64,000 nt of DNA from assembly GCF_004101845.1 (NCBI RefSeq), contig NZ_CP026116.1, forward strand, positions 558,001 to 622,000, in the 5' to 3' direction. The notes under the pieces were generated by a model that saw only the letters and a list, made by a program, of their open reading frames with translations, searched no databases and was not told the origin of the DNA. Source of the DNA: Latilactobacillus curvatus JCM 1096 = DSM 20019 (GTDB lineage: Bacteria; Bacillota; Bacilli; Lactobacillales; Lactobacillaceae). The translations under genes were made by a program, and so were the position numbers. This document shows positions 25,591 through 35,193 of the stretch, piece after piece (positions within the stretch are counted from its first letter, which is position 1; each line of letters opens with the position of its first letter).

Positions 25591-26724
25591 CTACTTCGCA
25601 TTAAAAATAAATGTAAACGGATCAGTTTTTTGCTGTGATTTAATGAATGTAACCGACCAACCACGCTGTTTGGCCCACTTTTCAAAAATTCCTGTCATCT
25701 TATCCTTCACAATACTTTCGACATGATGACCAGGATCAATTACTGACAAACCAGCTGCCAACATATCGTGACCAGTATGATAATACACATCACCGGTAAT
25801 GTAGACATCCGCACCAGCTTGTAAAGCGGCTGGGAAGAATTTACCCCCATCGCCACCGACAACGGCGACTGTCTGAACTATTTTGTCCGGTTCATTTGAA
25901 ATTAAGCGCAGACCTGTTAAATCAAATGTTTCGCAGACAAATTGCGCATAATCCCGGACCGTCATTGATTGAGCGACTTGACCAATGCGCCCAATACCAA
26001 TCGGTTGTTGTTGATTAGCTAATGGAATCACATCATAAACGGGTTCTTCATAAGGATGCGCCGCAAGCATCGCCTGAACAACTTTGGTTTGCATGGCCAC
26101 TGGCAGAACAACTTCGATTTTAACTTCGGTAACCGCTTCTAGATCACCTGATTGGCCGATATAAGGATTTGCTGCGTCCGTTGGTTGAAAACGCCCTATT
26201 CCGGTCGTACTAAAACTGCAGGCTTGATAATCGCCAATATGTCCCGCATCAGCTTGATTCAATGCCATCCGCATCTGTTCAGCATGTGACTCAGGGACAA
26301 AGACCACCAATTTTACTAATGATTGGTAGTCCGTGATGTTAAACGGTTGCACATCGTTTAGTTGTAAAGCTTCAGCTAGCCAATCATTCATGCCGCCGTT
26401 AGTCTTATCCAAATTCGTATGGGCGGCATATACCGTGATGTCATGCGTTAACACATCCGCATACATCTTGTTTTGCGGATCACTTAGATCGAGATTCCGC
26501 GCTGGGCGAAACATTACTGGATGGTGGGCAAAAATAAAATCAACATTCTGTTCAATCGCTTCTTGAACGGTTTCTGGGCGGACATCAAGGGTTACTAACA
26601 CCCGTTCAATGCTTTTATCGCGTCGCCCGATTTGAAAACCGGTGGGGTCATTGCCTTCTTTTAATGCCAATGGTGCGTAGTCTTCAATCGCAGCAATTAA
26701 GTCACTCGCGACTAATTTTCCCAT
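25591..26724 (-). CDS. Nif3-like dinuclear metal-centre protein (YqfO/DUF34)
   Basis: 377 residues, the three-domain form with a PII/CutA1-like insert (about residues 125-230). Metal-binding motifs FAHHPVMF, YAAHTNLDK and the C-terminal TGDVYYHTGHDML are present. The hexameric family has been linked with GTP cyclohydrolase I-like or metal-chaperone functions, but the real role is unsettled. It overlaps trmK by 13 bases, an arrangement very common in Firmicutes and consistent with translational coupling. Confidence 0.9.
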   Translation of the reverse strand: MGKLVASDLIAAIEDYAPLALKEGNDPTGFQIGRRDKSIERVLVTLDVRPETVQEAIEQNVDFIFAHHPVMFRPARNLDLSDPQNKMYADVLTHDITVYAAHTNLDKTNGGMNDWLAEALQLNDVQPFNITDYQSLVKLVVFVPESHAEQMRMALNQADAGHIGDYQACSFSTTGIGRFQPTDAANPYIGQSGDLEAVTEVKIEVVLPVAMQTKVVQAMLAAHPYEEPVYDVIPLANQQQPIGIGRIGQVAQSMTVRDYAQFVCETFDLTGLRLISNEPDKIVQTVAVVGGDGGKFFPAALQAGADVYITGDVYYHTGHDMLAAGLSVIDPGHHVESIVKDKMTGIFEKWAKQRGWSVTFIKSQQKTDPFTFIFNAK

Positions 26725-27419
26725 GTTTTCATCTCCTCGATTAATGCAATTTCATGTTCAACTGCTTTGACTTTATCAGTAGGTACGACTTGTGCGTTTT
26801 GTAATTGTTGCAATAAATGACGCCGTTTTTTCAACATTGTCCCCCACTTCAATTGGAAATCAGCAGGTTGTGTTTGGCGGAGAACAGGGCCAAACACTCG
26901 ATCACTTTCGCTTAATGGTGCAACTGATGGTTGGGGTTCGCCGACAATCACTTCGTAGATATGCCCGTCTTCAGCGACAATCGCTTCATCAACGATTGCA
27001 TAGTCATGTGCATTCAACCATTCACGGACAGTACTTTCCATGATATTGGGTTGTAACACGAGTCGTTCATGGCCGTTCAGATGATCCAATCCACGGGTTA
27101 AAATTTCCGTGATCAATAAACCACCCATGCCGGCAATCACGATGCAACTCACATGGTCTTCTTCAGGATTCAATACCTCGACGCCATCGCCTAAGCGGAC
27201 TTGAATCTGTTGTTGTAAGTGCCATTGATTAACGTGAGTCTGTGTTGATTCAAACGGACCGGCAACTACTTCACCGGCAATGGCGCCCTTCAACCGGTTT
27301 TGTTCCGTAAGCCAAATTGGTAAATATGCATGATCTGAACCGATATCAGCAACAATGCTATCTTGTGGGACAAACTGCGCAACCGCAGCTAAACGCTTTG
27401 ATAAATGAATTGGTGACAA
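26712..27419 (-). CDS. trmK: tRNA (adenine-22-N1)-methyltransferase
   Basis: 235 residues. Rossmann motif DSIVADIGSDHAYLPIWL, CIVIAGMGGLLI and LVLQPNIMESTVREWL match TrmK/YqfN, which methylates A22 of tRNA, followed by a C-terminal coiled coil. The start is TTG 27419: GGAG stands eight bases upstream and no ATG is available at the right place. First gene of the trmK-nif3 pair. Confidence 0.9.
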   Translation of the reverse strand: MSPIHLSKRLAAVAQFVPQDSIVADIGSDHAYLPIWLTEQNRLKGAIAGEVVAGPFESTQTHVNQWHLQQQIQVRLGDGVEVLNPEEDHVSCIVIAGMGGLLITEILTRGLDHLNGHERLVLQPNIMESTVREWLNAHDYAIVDEAIVAEDGHIYEVIVGEPQPSVAPLSESDRVFGPVLRQTQPADFQLKWGTMLKKRRHLLQQLQNAQVVPTDKVKAVEHEIALIEEMKTWEN

Positions 27420-27521
27420 AAATAAAACTCCATTCTAGAAACTTTGATTGTTATAGTTAGTATACCAAATTTTAGACGGCATACGCAGTCAAAGTGAACA
27501 CTTGATTCTGGATAGCAGAAG

Positions 27522-27550
27522 TTGCTTTAGGCAAAATTTAGTTTTATACT
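27522..27550 (+). promoter_or_regulatory. Promoter of the small membrane protein pair
   Basis: TTGCTT at 27522-27527, 17-base spacer, TATACT at 27545-27550. Confidence 0.65.
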
Positions 27551-27560
27551 GAAATTAAAT

Positions 27561-27574
27561 CGAAAACGCTTTCT
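27561..27574 (+). promoter_or_regulatory. cre-like site (CcpA)
   Basis: CGAAAACGCTTTCT matches the catabolite-response consensus TGWAANCGNTNWCA except at the two outer bases; the core GAAAACGCTTTC has GAAA/TTTC symmetry. It lies 10 bases past the -10, a position for repression. Confidence 0.55.
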
Positions 27575-27594
27575 ATACATTAAGGAGTGGTCTC

Positions 27595-27798
27595 ATGAGT
27601 TGGTTACAACTATTCTGTGTTTTCATGATTGGTTTAGGCATTTTTCAAATTTATAAGTCGTATCAGTATTATCAAGACTTAAAATTACACGCAGATCAAA
27701 ATACTTCTGTCTTTGCGCCAGCAGCGCTCTGTTCGAGTGCTTTCATGGGGCTTGTCTTTATTGGGATTAGTCTTGCTAGTTTATTGAATTGGTTATAA
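27595..27798 (+). CDS. Small two-helix membrane protein, paralogue 1
   Basis: 67 residues, two hydrophobic segments (about 3-20 and 46-65) separated by a polar stretch with YYQDLKLHADQNTSVFAPAALCSSAFMGLVF. It shares TSVF-P-AL--A-MG-VF with the next gene, so the two arose by duplication. No named family is recognised. AAGGAG precedes the ATG, and a cre-like site lies in the leader, suggesting control by carbon source. Confidence 0.7.
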   Translation: MSWLQLFCVFMIGLGIFQIYKSYQYYQDLKLHADQNTSVFAPAALCSSAFMGLVFIGISLASLLNWL

Positions 27799-27890
27799 AC
27801 GTCAATTAGCCCCTTCTTTTTGAGCTTTATTAGTTTTCGGAAATCCTAGTTAACATAAGATAAATTATTTACAGTGAAGGGGGTGGTAAC

Positions 27891-28088
27891 ATGAACTGGT
27901 TACCAATTATTGGGATTTTAATGCTAATCATCGGTGTTTTCCAACTTTCAATGACCATTAAAACATTCAAGACTTTGAAGGTTGAAGCAAACCACAGTAC
28001 TTCAGTCTTCATGCCCATGGCGTTATGGTCAGGTGCATTGATGGGGATTGTATTTTTAGTAGTGGGGATTGGTGCTCTGCTTGTTTAG
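27891..28088 (+). CDS. Small two-helix membrane protein, paralogue 2
   Basis: 65 residues with helices at about 3-20 and 42-63, and the shared TSVFMPMALWSGALMGIVF segment. A strong ribosome site (GAAGGGGGTGG) lies upstream. It is 92 bases from paralogue 1, with which it could be co-transcribed, and ends at a strong terminator. Function unknown; size and topology resemble stress-induced small membrane proteins, but that is only suggestion. Confidence 0.7.
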   Translation: MNWLPIIGILMLIIGVFQLSMTIKTFKTLKVEANHSTSVFMPMALWSGALMGIVFLVVGIGALLV

Positions 28089-28096
28089 ATACACGC

Positions 28097-28136
28097 AAAA
28101 AAGGCCGCAAGCTAGGTTAGCTTGCGGCCTTTTTAT
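28097..28136. terminator. Bidirectional terminator
   Basis: AAGGCCGCAAGCTA stem with its complement, flanked by A and T tracts. On plus it ends the small membrane genes; on minus it would end rpoD transcripts after repeat array B. Confidence 0.9.
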
Positions 28137-28147
28137 TGATTGCCTAA

Positions 28148-28262
28148 ACGTGCTTTTTAGTTCAACAACTTCCGCTTAATCTAACATTGCCATTAATTCT
28201 AAAATCTGAATTAATGACAATATTGTATTAATGCTCAGTTGCTCCCGTAACTAAACGCACTT
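28148..28262 (-). repeat. Structured repeat family 1, copy B1
   Basis: 115 bp, frame ACGTGCT ... GCAC. Inner arm TTTAGTT/AACTAAA; CAACT/AGTTG; and an apical hairpin CATTAATTC/GAATTAATG. Very similar in sequence to copy C1 more than 33 kb away. Confidence 0.88.
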
Positions 28263-28270
28263 TATCGAAA

Positions 28271-28386
28271 ACGTGCTCTAGCAGGCATATTTCTGCGGCT
28301 AGCTACGTCAGTCAAACAACCAACATCGTTGGTTATTCGCCTGACTATGCTAACCCTCAAAATATAGCCGCCTGCTTACGCACTCT
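28271..28386 (-). repeat. Structured repeat family 1, copy B2
   Basis: 116 bp. ACGTGCT ... GCACTCT frame, inner arm AGCAGGC/GCCTGCT, then ATATTT/AAATAT, GTCAG/CTGAC and the apical hairpin AACCAA/TTGGTT. On minus it starts one base after the rpoD stop codon. Confidence 0.88.
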
Positions 28387-28387
28387 T

Positions 28388-29497
28388 TTATTCTAAAAAG
28401 TCTTTTAATTGTTTTGAACGTGATGGGTGGCGGAGTTTCCGTAATGCTTTGGCTTCGATTTGACGAATCCGTTCTCGCGTAACGCCGAACACCTTACCCA
28501 CTTCTTCTAATGTCCGTGTCCGACCATCATCAAGGCCGAAACGTAAACGTAAGACGTTTTCTTCACGGTCTGTTAAGGTATCTAGGACACTTTCTAATTG
28601 TTCTTTCAACAATTCATAAGAAGCATGTTCTTCAGGACTGGTTGCATCTTGATCTTCGATAAAATCGCCTAAGTGTGAATCGTCCTCTTCACCAATTGGG
28701 GTTTCAAGGGAAACAGGTTCTTGAGCGATCTTCAAGATTTCGCGCACCTTATCCGTATTCATATCCATTTCAGCACCAATTTCTTCAGGCGTTGGTTCGC
28801 GGCCCAAATCTTGAAGTAATTGTCGTTGAATCCGGATTAACTTGTTAATCGTTTCAACCATGTGGACAGGAATCCGAATGGTCCGGGCTTGATCGGCAAT
28901 CGCACGCGTAATCGCTTGACGAATCCACCATGTGGCATATGTTGAGAATTTGAACCCTTTACGGTGATCGAATTTTTCAACGGCCTTCATTAAGCCCATG
29001 TTCCCTTCTTGAATTAAATCCAAGAATTGCATGCCACGGCCAACATACCGTTTAGCGATTGAAACCACCAAACGCAAGTTAGCTTCGGCAAGGCGTTGCT
29101 TGGCTTCTTGATCACCTTGTTCGATTCTCAAGGCTAAGTCAACTTCTTGTTGGGCGTTTAAAAGAGATACCCGCCCAATTTCTTTTAAGTACATCCGCAC
29201 AGGATCGTTAATCTTAATCCCGGTTGGTGCAGTCATATCTTTTAATTCTTTAGCAGAAACCTTTTCCTTTTTAAGGGTAGCGGCACTTGGATTCCCATCT
29301 TCATCGACAATCCCAATCCCTTGGTCTTCCACTTTTTGCATTAATTCATTGATTTCATCAGCTTGTAGCGCAAATGGTTTCACGATTTTTGCAACGAGTT
29401 CATCATTGGTGATTTCTTTCTTTGGTTTGTATTCCTTAATTAAAGCCTTAACCGCAGTATCAAATTTCTTCGTGTCAGCTTTTTTATTATCAGCCAT
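28388..29497 (-). CDS. rpoD: Primary sigma factor (sigma-70/SigA)
   Basis: Directs RNA polymerase to housekeeping promoters. 369 residues: a short region 1.1 without the E. coli insertion, region 1.2-2 ([46 protein letters not shown]), region 3, and region 4.2 with [23 protein letters not shown]. Preceded by dnaG with 17 bases between, as in the macromolecular synthesis operon. Followed directly by repeat array B and then a terminator, so its mRNA would carry two structured repeats in the 3' UTR. Confidence 0.97.
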   Translation of the reverse strand: MADNKKADTKKFDTAVKALIKEYKPKKEITNDELVAKIVKPFALQADEINELMQKVEDQGIGIVDEDGNPSAATLKKEKVSAKELKDMTAPTGIKINDPVRMYLKEIGRVSLLNAQQEVDLALRIEQGDQEAKQRLAEANLRLVVSIAKRYVGRGMQFLDLIQEGNMGLMKAVEKFDHRKGFKFSTYATWWIRQAITRAIADQARTIRIPVHMVETINKLIRIQRQLLQDLGREPTPEEIGAEMDMNTDKVREILKIAQEPVSLETPIGEEDDSHLGDFIEDQDATSPEEHASYELLKEQLESVLDTLTDREENVLRLRFGLDDGRTRTLEEVGKVFGVTRERIRQIEAKALRKLRHPSRSKQLKDFLE

Positions 29498-29514
29498 TCA
29501 GAAACCTCCTAATA

Positions 29515-31395
29515 TCAATTTCCTAATTTCTTTTGCGAAACAAGTCTAATGACCTCCAGGGTTAAGCGCGTTTCTTCGCTCGCATTCCCCAATTTGGTCG
29601 CCTCTTTTAAGGCAATTTTCGCTTCTCTTAATTGTTCCTCAACGTTATTTTGCGCAATGACGAACAGACAGTCGTTTAACGCCTCTTGACTTGCCTCTTC
29701 TGGTAAGTCAAGCGCATCAATCTGAACGACTAAGGCTTGTAAGTCATCTGGGATATAACCCATGAAGTCGGCCAAGGTCGACTTACCTTCAGCTAAAAAG
29801 GCGCGCCATAACTCGTAAATCAGTTGGTACGGGGTATGCACAAAACTAAAATCGGCATTGTTCTCCAATTGCAGGCGCATATCGTCATTAGCCATCAACA
29901 TATGCAACACTTCTTGCTCCGCGTGTTCAACCCGGGTTAGCCGTTGTGGCTGACGCGTCGCTGTTGCCCGCGGATCACCAATGATTGGCGGTGGTCCACC
30001 CACAAATGCGTCATCCGGTTCAGGTGGCATGTCATAATCATACTGACTAGATGCCGGTGCAAGTGGTTGCTGCGTTGCCCGTTTAACGCGCAATGTTTGT
30101 AACTGCCGCTTCAACGTATCAAGGGTAATGCCGCTATCGGCTTCAATTTGCTTGAGGTAAATCTCGATTTCAAGCGGCGAATCAATTGGCGCAACGACGG
30201 ACAATGCCTGTTGCACGTAATCAAGTTGATCCTTCTCGTTATCCAGATTTAACCCTTGCTTCAAATACCGCAGTTCAAATGCAATCGGTGTTTCAGCACC
30301 ATTTTGCAAGGTTGTCTTAAATTGTTCAGCACCATATTGGCGAACATATTCATCCGGATCAGCGCCACTGGGCAAAACCACCACACTCAATTCAAGCTTG
30401 GTATTTTGCTGCAACATGGTAATTGCGCGTTTCATCGCTTCGATTCCGGGACGATCACCATCATAACAGACAATTAATTCCCGAGCCTGTTGCCCTAAAA
30501 TTCCCAACTGCTCAGTCGTTAAACTCGTCCCCATTGAAGCGACACCGTTTGAAACACCGGCTGAATACGCTGCAATCACATCCATAAACCCTTCAAACAG
30601 GTAAACTTTGCGTTCTTGGTGAATAGCAGTCTTTGCTAAATCATAGTTGAACAAAACCTTCCGCTTGTTAAAAATCACGGTTTCAGGACTGTTCAAATAT
30701 TTGGGTTGATCTGGTTGTTTCACCAAAACCCGGCCAGAAAAAGCAATCACTTCACCTTGCGCATTCCGAATCGGAAACATCACTCGGCCGGAAAAACGAT
30801 CATGCAGCTTGCCGGTCTGAGTTTCAATAAATAAGCCGGATTGACGTAGTGTCTGGTACGGAACTTCTTTATTCTGGAAGAATGAAAGCATTAAATCGGT
30901 TTGATCCGGTAAATAGCCAATACTAAACGTCTCAATTAATTGATCCGTCAAGCCCCGTTCGTGTAAGTAATCTAACGCTGGTTGGCCCGCTTCAGTACTC
31001 ATTAAAATATGCGTAAAGAGTTCATTGGCCTGACGATAGAGTTGCTTAAACTGCGTCACTTCACTTGATTCTTGAACATTTTGAGTGGGTCGATAAGTCT
31101 CCGCTAAACTGAAGCCGACAAAGTCAGCGATTTTTGTAACAGCTTCTGGAAAACTAATCTGTTCCAGTTCCATCAAGAACTTGAAGACATTCCCACCCCG
31201 TCCGCAAGAGAAACAATGAAAAATCTGTTTCTCTTCACTAACGGAGAATGATGGGGTCTTCTCATCGTGAAACGGACAAATCCCAAATAGGTTATTGCCG
31301 CTCTTCTTGAGCTGGACATACTGACCAACAACATCCACTATGTTAGTTTGGCTCCGAACATCATCAATCACGTCATTCGGAATCTTTCCCGCCAT
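29515..31395 (-). CDS. dnaG: DNA primase
   Basis: Makes RNA primers at the fork. 626 residues: N-terminal CHC2 zinc finger (CPFHDEKTPSFSV, FHCFSCGRGG), TOPRIM core with YLFEGFMDVIAAY and ELIVCYDGDRPG, and a C-terminal DnaB-interaction domain. ATG 31395 (MAGKIPNDVIDD) has AGGTGAG close upstream; the in-frame TTG 31416 is less good. Upstream of rpoD in the same unit; rpsU, the usual third member, is 8 kb away. Confidence 0.96.
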   Translation of the reverse strand: MAGKIPNDVIDDVRSQTNIVDVVGQYVQLKKSGNNLFGICPFHDEKTPSFSVSEEKQIFHCFSCGRGGNVFKFLMELEQISFPEAVTKIADFVGFSLAETYRPTQNVQESSEVTQFKQLYRQANELFTHILMSTEAGQPALDYLHERGLTDQLIETFSIGYLPDQTDLMLSFFQNKEVPYQTLRQSGLFIETQTGKLHDRFSGRVMFPIRNAQGEVIAFSGRVLVKQPDQPKYLNSPETVIFNKRKVLFNYDLAKTAIHQERKVYLFEGFMDVIAAYSAGVSNGVASMGTSLTTEQLGILGQQARELIVCYDGDRPGIEAMKRAITMLQQNTKLELSVVVLPSGADPDEYVRQYGAEQFKTTLQNGAETPIAFELRYLKQGLNLDNEKDQLDYVQQALSVVAPIDSPLEIEIYLKQIEADSGITLDTLKRQLQTLRVKRATQQPLAPASSQYDYDMPPEPDDAFVGGPPPIIGDPRATATRQPQRLTRVEHAEQEVLHMLMANDDMRLQLENNADFSFVHTPYQLIYELWRAFLAEGKSTLADFMGYIPDDLQALVVQIDALDLPEEASQEALNDCLFVIAQNNVEEQLREAKIALKEATKLGNASEETRLTLEVIRLVSQKKLGN

Positions 31396-31436
31396 TGGTC
31401 TCACCTCACTATTCAATTCAAATTGTACTAAGACTG

Positions 31437-31472
31437 TAAAAGCCGCACCTCACAATGAAATGCGACTTTTAA
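31437..31472 (-). terminator. Terminator of the DUF488 gene
   Basis: AAAGTCGCA pairs with TGCGGCTTT on minus, followed by a short T tract. Confidence 0.7.
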
Positions 31473-31548
31473 GGATTATCAGCACAAAAATACACTATAT
31501 ATCATAGCACCATTTAGGTACAGTTGCAAATAAATATAGCAAACTATC

Positions 31549-31914
31549 TCATTCGTTGTCAAGGTCCTTTTTCAAAAGTCCCATTAAGATGACAACGTGA
31601 TTATATTGCAGGTCCTTTGCCGCATAGACTAACGTGACGTTGCCCAGCTCAAGGTGCTCGTGCACTACCTTTTCAAACGCCGGCCAAGCTGGATTAGCTG
31701 CAATTTCAGCAAGGTACTTTTCTTTAAAAACGGGAAACTTAGCTGGCTCATGACCAAACCACTTGCGTAAGTCAGTCGTTGGGGTAATTTCTTTCGCCCA
31801 GGTCTCAATAGCGGCACGTTCTTTTGAAATGCCGCGGGGCCAAATCCGATCGACTAGAATTCGGTACCCATCTGAGTCTGTCGCTGCTTCATAAACCCGT
31901 TTCATTTGTAACAT
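31549..31914 (-). CDS. DUF488 family protein
   Basis: 121 residues. RVYEAATDSDGYRILVDRIWPRGISKERAAIETWAKEITPTTDLRKWFGHEPAKF is the typical DUF488 (YeaO-like) N-terminal half, and VTLVYAAKDLQYNHVVIL the C-terminal half. No biochemical role is established. AAGGGG lies eight bases before the ATG. It starts 23 bases after glyS and may be read with it. Confidence 0.85.
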   Translation of the reverse strand: MLQMKRVYEAATDSDGYRILVDRIWPRGISKERAAIETWAKEITPTTDLRKWFGHEPAKFPVFKEKYLAEIAANPAWPAFEKVVHEHLELGNVTLVYAAKDLQYNHVVILMGLLKKDLDNE

Positions 31915-31937
31915 GCTATTATCCCCTTTTGAATTGT

Positions 31938-34019
31938 TTATTTAACAATCAATTCGTTTAAATCACCTAAGGTAAGGGCGATTTGAGCGATAATCATCAA
32001 CTGTGTTAAGCGATTTCGACGAACAGCTTCATCTTCAGCCATGACCATTGTGGCATCAAAGTAAGCTTCGATTAATGGTCGTAGTGTTTGTAAGATGCCG
32101 TAATTATCAGCTAATGGGTTCGTAGCAATTGTACCACGTAAGTCTTCGACCGCTGTGTAAAGTGCTTTTTCAGCTTCATTTTCGAATAATGCAGGATCAA
32201 CCGTTAAATCAGTTGTTGCAAAGTCAACTTTTTCAGCGAGTCGTAACACACGTGTCACGGCTTCAACCGTTGCCTTGAAATCTGCATCATCTTGATGGTC
32301 TGAAAGCACTTTGGCAGCTTCGAACATCACGACTGGATCTTGACTTTGATTCTTCAAGACGGCATCTACGATATCACGCCGGACTTTAGGCCGCATGCCG
32401 TTAAAGCGTTGGCGAACACGATCCGTTAAGAAATCGCTGATCGCGTCAGCATTGGTTGACCAATCAAGGTTGAAATCAGCTTGTTGCTTAACAATGTCAC
32501 TCATCGCAGCTTGATAATCGGCCATTGGGAAGTGCCAGTTTTGGTTTTCTAAGATGCGGATAATCCCATAAGCTTGACGACGCAATGCATAAGGATCGTT
32601 TGAACCACTTGGAATCATGCCCACTGCAAAGAAATCAGCCATACTATCGAACTTATCAGCGATTGCTAAAACCGCGCCGACCTTTGTTGCAGGGAGTGCA
32701 CCTTCAGCACTAATTGGCATGTAGTGTTCGCGAATCGCTGTGGCAACGGCTGGTGTTTCACCTTGTAATAAGGCATATTTTTCACCCATGACCCCTTGCA
32801 ATTCGGCAAATTCACCGACCATGCCAGTCACTAAGTCAAATTTATAAATATCACTTGCCCGTTGCAAATCAACTAATTCTGCTTCTGATAAACCAAATTT
32901 TTGGCCTAAGAATTGCGCGATTAAACCAACACGGGTCATCTTTTCAGCCAGACTACCAATCTTGTCGTGGAATGACACGTTTTGTAACTTCGCAACGTTT
33001 TGTTCAATCGTTACCTTTTGATCTTCATGGTAGAAGAAATCGGCATCTTCCAAACGCGCTGTGAGGACTTTTTCGTTCCCAGCAATGACATTTTCCATGA
33101 AGTCGGTGTTCCCGTTGCGAACACCGATGAAAACAGGTAATAAATCACCCGCTTGGCTGCGTGCGTAGAAGTAACGTTGGTTATCCTTCATTGAGGTAAT
33201 CAACACTTCTTCTGGAATTTCAAGATACTTAGGATCGAATTGCCCATAAAAAGCAGTTGGCCATTCAACTAAGTTCGTCACTTCTTCTAACAAGTTTGCG
33301 TCTAAATCGACTTGCCAATCGTTTTCTTGGGCCATTGTTTCAATCTGAGTTTGAATTAAGTTTTGGCGTTTAGCTTCATCCGCAATTACGAATTGTGCTT
33401 CCAGCGTTGCTTCGTAATCAGTTGCTTTTGCCAATATCACGGCTTGACCTAAGAAACGGTGCCCTTGTGTTGTGCAACCAGTCGTAACGTTTAAAATACT
33501 GAAATCGATAATTTCATCGTCTAATAGAGCAACAATCCAGTGAATTGGACGGATATATTCGAAGTCGTAATCGGCCCAGTGCATCCGCGTTGGGAAGGTC
33601 ATCGCCATAATCACGGCTTTTAGTTCTGGCAAAATTGTTTCAACAGGTTTGCCGATGATTGATTTTTCAACATAGACGTATTCAACGCCTTTTAGTGCTT
33701 TAAAAGTAATGTCGTCGGTCGTTAAACCTTGGCCGCGAACAAAACCTTGCGCTGCTTTACTCCAGTTACCTTCAGCATCAAGCGCAATTTTCTTAGCGGG
33801 GCCTTTCGCTTCTTCGTGAATGTCAGCTTGCTTGTCCGCTAGGTCTTCGATCAAGACGGCTAACCGGCGTGGTGTTGCGTAAGTTTTGATGGTCCCGAAT
33901 GTTAAGTGTTGTTCTTCTAAAAAGTCGCGTACGCGCTTTTCTAGTTGTTGGATGCTAGGCATCACAACGTGGGCTGGCATTTCTTCCAAGCCAATTTCTA
34001 ATAAGAATGGTTTAGTCAT
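31938..34019 (-). CDS. glyS: Glycyl-tRNA synthetase beta subunit
   Basis: 693 residues. [14 protein letters not shown] at the N-terminus, [12 protein letters not shown] and [20 protein letters not shown]-type segments, an HD-like region and a C-terminal anticodon-binding DALR-like part match the beta subunit of the alpha2-beta2 enzyme. The correct start is ATG 34019, 8 bases inside the glyQ end, with GGAGG nine bases upstream. Controlled with glyQ by the glycine T-box. Confidence 0.96.
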   Translation of the reverse strand: MTKPFLLEIGLEEMPAHVVMPSIQQLEKRVRDFLEEQHLTFGTIKTYATPRRLAVLIEDLADKQADIHEEAKGPAKKIALDAEGNWSKAAQGFVRGQGLTTDDITFKALKGVEYVYVEKSIIGKPVETILPELKAVIMAMTFPTRMHWADYDFEYIRPIHWIVALLDDEIIDFSILNVTTGCTTQGHRFLGQAVILAKATDYEATLEAQFVIADEAKRQNLIQTQIETMAQENDWQVDLDANLLEEVTNLVEWPTAFYGQFDPKYLEIPEEVLITSMKDNQRYFYARSQAGDLLPVFIGVRNGNTDFMENVIAGNEKVLTARLEDADFFYHEDQKVTIEQNVAKLQNVSFHDKIGSLAEKMTRVGLIAQFLGQKFGLSEAELVDLQRASDIYKFDLVTGMVGEFAELQGVMGEKYALLQGETPAVATAIREHYMPISAEGALPATKVGAVLAIADKFDSMADFFAVGMIPSGSNDPYALRRQAYGIIRILENQNWHFPMADYQAAMSDIVKQQADFNLDWSTNADAISDFLTDRVRQRFNGMRPKVRRDIVDAVLKNQSQDPVVMFEAAKVLSDHQDDADFKATVEAVTRVLRLAEKVDFATTDLTVDPALFENEAEKALYTAVEDLRGTIATNPLADNYGILQTLRPLIEAYFDATMVMAEDEAVRRNRLTQLMIIAQIALTLGDLNELIVK

Positions 34020-34929
34020 TGTTAACGACCTCCGTGTTTGATTCTTGAGCATGTTTTAAGAGCGGGAAGCCACGTTTCTCACGTTCAGCAACGAATGCTT
34101 GCGCGATTGAGTGCGCCATCCGGCGAATCCGTGACAAGTAACCGGCCCGTTCTGTAACGGAAACGGCACCATGGGCATCCAATAGGTTGAATGTGTGGCT
34201 ACATTTCAAGACATAGTCATATGCTGGATGAACAAGGCCTAAGTCAATTAAACGTTTTGCTTCTGTTTCGTATTCATCGAAGAATTTCAAAAGCATGTCT
34301 TGGTTACTGTCTTCAAAAGCATATTTTGAATGTTCATATTCAGGTTCTTTAAAAATATCGCCATATAACACGCCATTGCCCCATTCAAGTTCGAACACGT
34401 TGTCGACATCTTGAATGTATGAAGCAAGCCGTTCAACGCCATATGTGATTTCACTTGTCACAGGATCGCATTGCAAACCACCAACTTGTTGGAAGTAGGT
34501 AAATTGAGTCACTTCCATCCCGTCTAACCAAACTTCCCAACCAACACCGGCACAACCCATTGATGGGTTCTCCCAGTTATCTTCGACGAAGCGAATGTCA
34601 TGTTCCAAAGGATCGATGCCTAGAGCCCGTAAACTATCCAAGTAAAATTCTTGGATGTTTAATGGGGCTGGTTTCATGACCACTTGGAATTGGTGATGTT
34701 GGAATAAACGGTTGGGGTTTTCGCCATACCGACCATCTGCTGGGCGCCGTGAAGGTTCTACGTAAGCGGCGTTCCAAGGTTCTGGTCCAATTGCCCGTAA
34801 GAACGTGTATGGGCTCATTGTGCCGGCCCCTTTTTCTGTATCGTAAGATTGCATTAGCATACAGCCTTTTTCAGACCAAAAACGCTGTAAGGTTAAAATC
34901 ATTTCTTGCACATTTAACTTTTTAACCAT
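34012..34929 (-). CDS. glyQ: Glycyl-tRNA synthetase alpha subunit
   Basis: Class II catalytic subunit, 305 residues: [57 protein letters not shown] (motif 2 Arg) and the tail [26 protein letters not shown] 34929 follows GAGG by seven bases; in-frame starts further up lie in the leader terminator. It overlaps glyS. The T-box upstream adjusts expression to uncharged tRNA-Gly. Confidence 0.96.
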   Translation of the reverse strand: MVKKLNVQEMILTLQRFWSEKGCMLMQSYDTEKGAGTMSPYTFLRAIGPEPWNAAYVEPSRRPADGRYGENPNRLFQHHQFQVVMKPAPLNIQEFYLDSLRALGIDPLEHDIRFVEDNWENPSMGCAGVGWEVWLDGMEVTQFTYFQQVGGLQCDPVTSEITYGVERLASYIQDVDNVFELEWGNGVLYGDIFKEPEYEHSKYAFEDSNQDMLLKFFDEYETEAKRLIDLGLVHPAYDYVLKCSHTFNLLDAHGAVSVTERAGYLSRIRRMAHSIAQAFVAEREKRGFPLLKHAQESNTEVVNND

Positions 34930-34954
34930 TTCAATTCCTCTTTTCCGTATTTTG

Positions 34955-35160
34955 CGCATAAAAAAAGCCTATGCGACTGTTAAGTCACATAGGGACGATT
35001 ACTCGCGGTTCCACCCTACTTCAGCTCAAAGCGAGCTGCTGCTTCATTGGTATGACTCCGAAACGCCAATCCACTCAAGTCTTGTTCTAGTTCTCACTCA
35101 CCTAGAATCACTGTCTGACCGTCTTAAGGGACCCTTTTCTTCAACGTCTATTAAGTTGAT
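34955..35160 (-). promoter_or_regulatory. Glycine T-box riboswitch of glyQS
   Basis: On minus, the T-box core GGGTGGAACCGCG lies at 35004-35016 and is followed by an 11-bp terminator stem (CCTATGTGACT with AGTCGCATAGG) and seven T at 34960-34966. A GGC at 35065-35067 in the sequence expected for the specifier loop fits tRNA-Gly. Uncharged tRNA would stabilise the antiterminator. Confidence 0.92.
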
Positions 35161-35164
35161 TACT

Positions 35165-35193
35165 ATTTTAGTCGTCTTTTGGCGTGCTGTCAA
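35165..35193 (-). promoter_or_regulatory. Promoter of the glyQS T-box unit, overlapping the recO stop
   Basis: TTGACA at 35188-35193, 17-base spacer, TAAAAT at 35165-35170 on minus. The recO stop codon TAA (35168-35170) is the first half of the -10 box. Confidence 0.8.
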
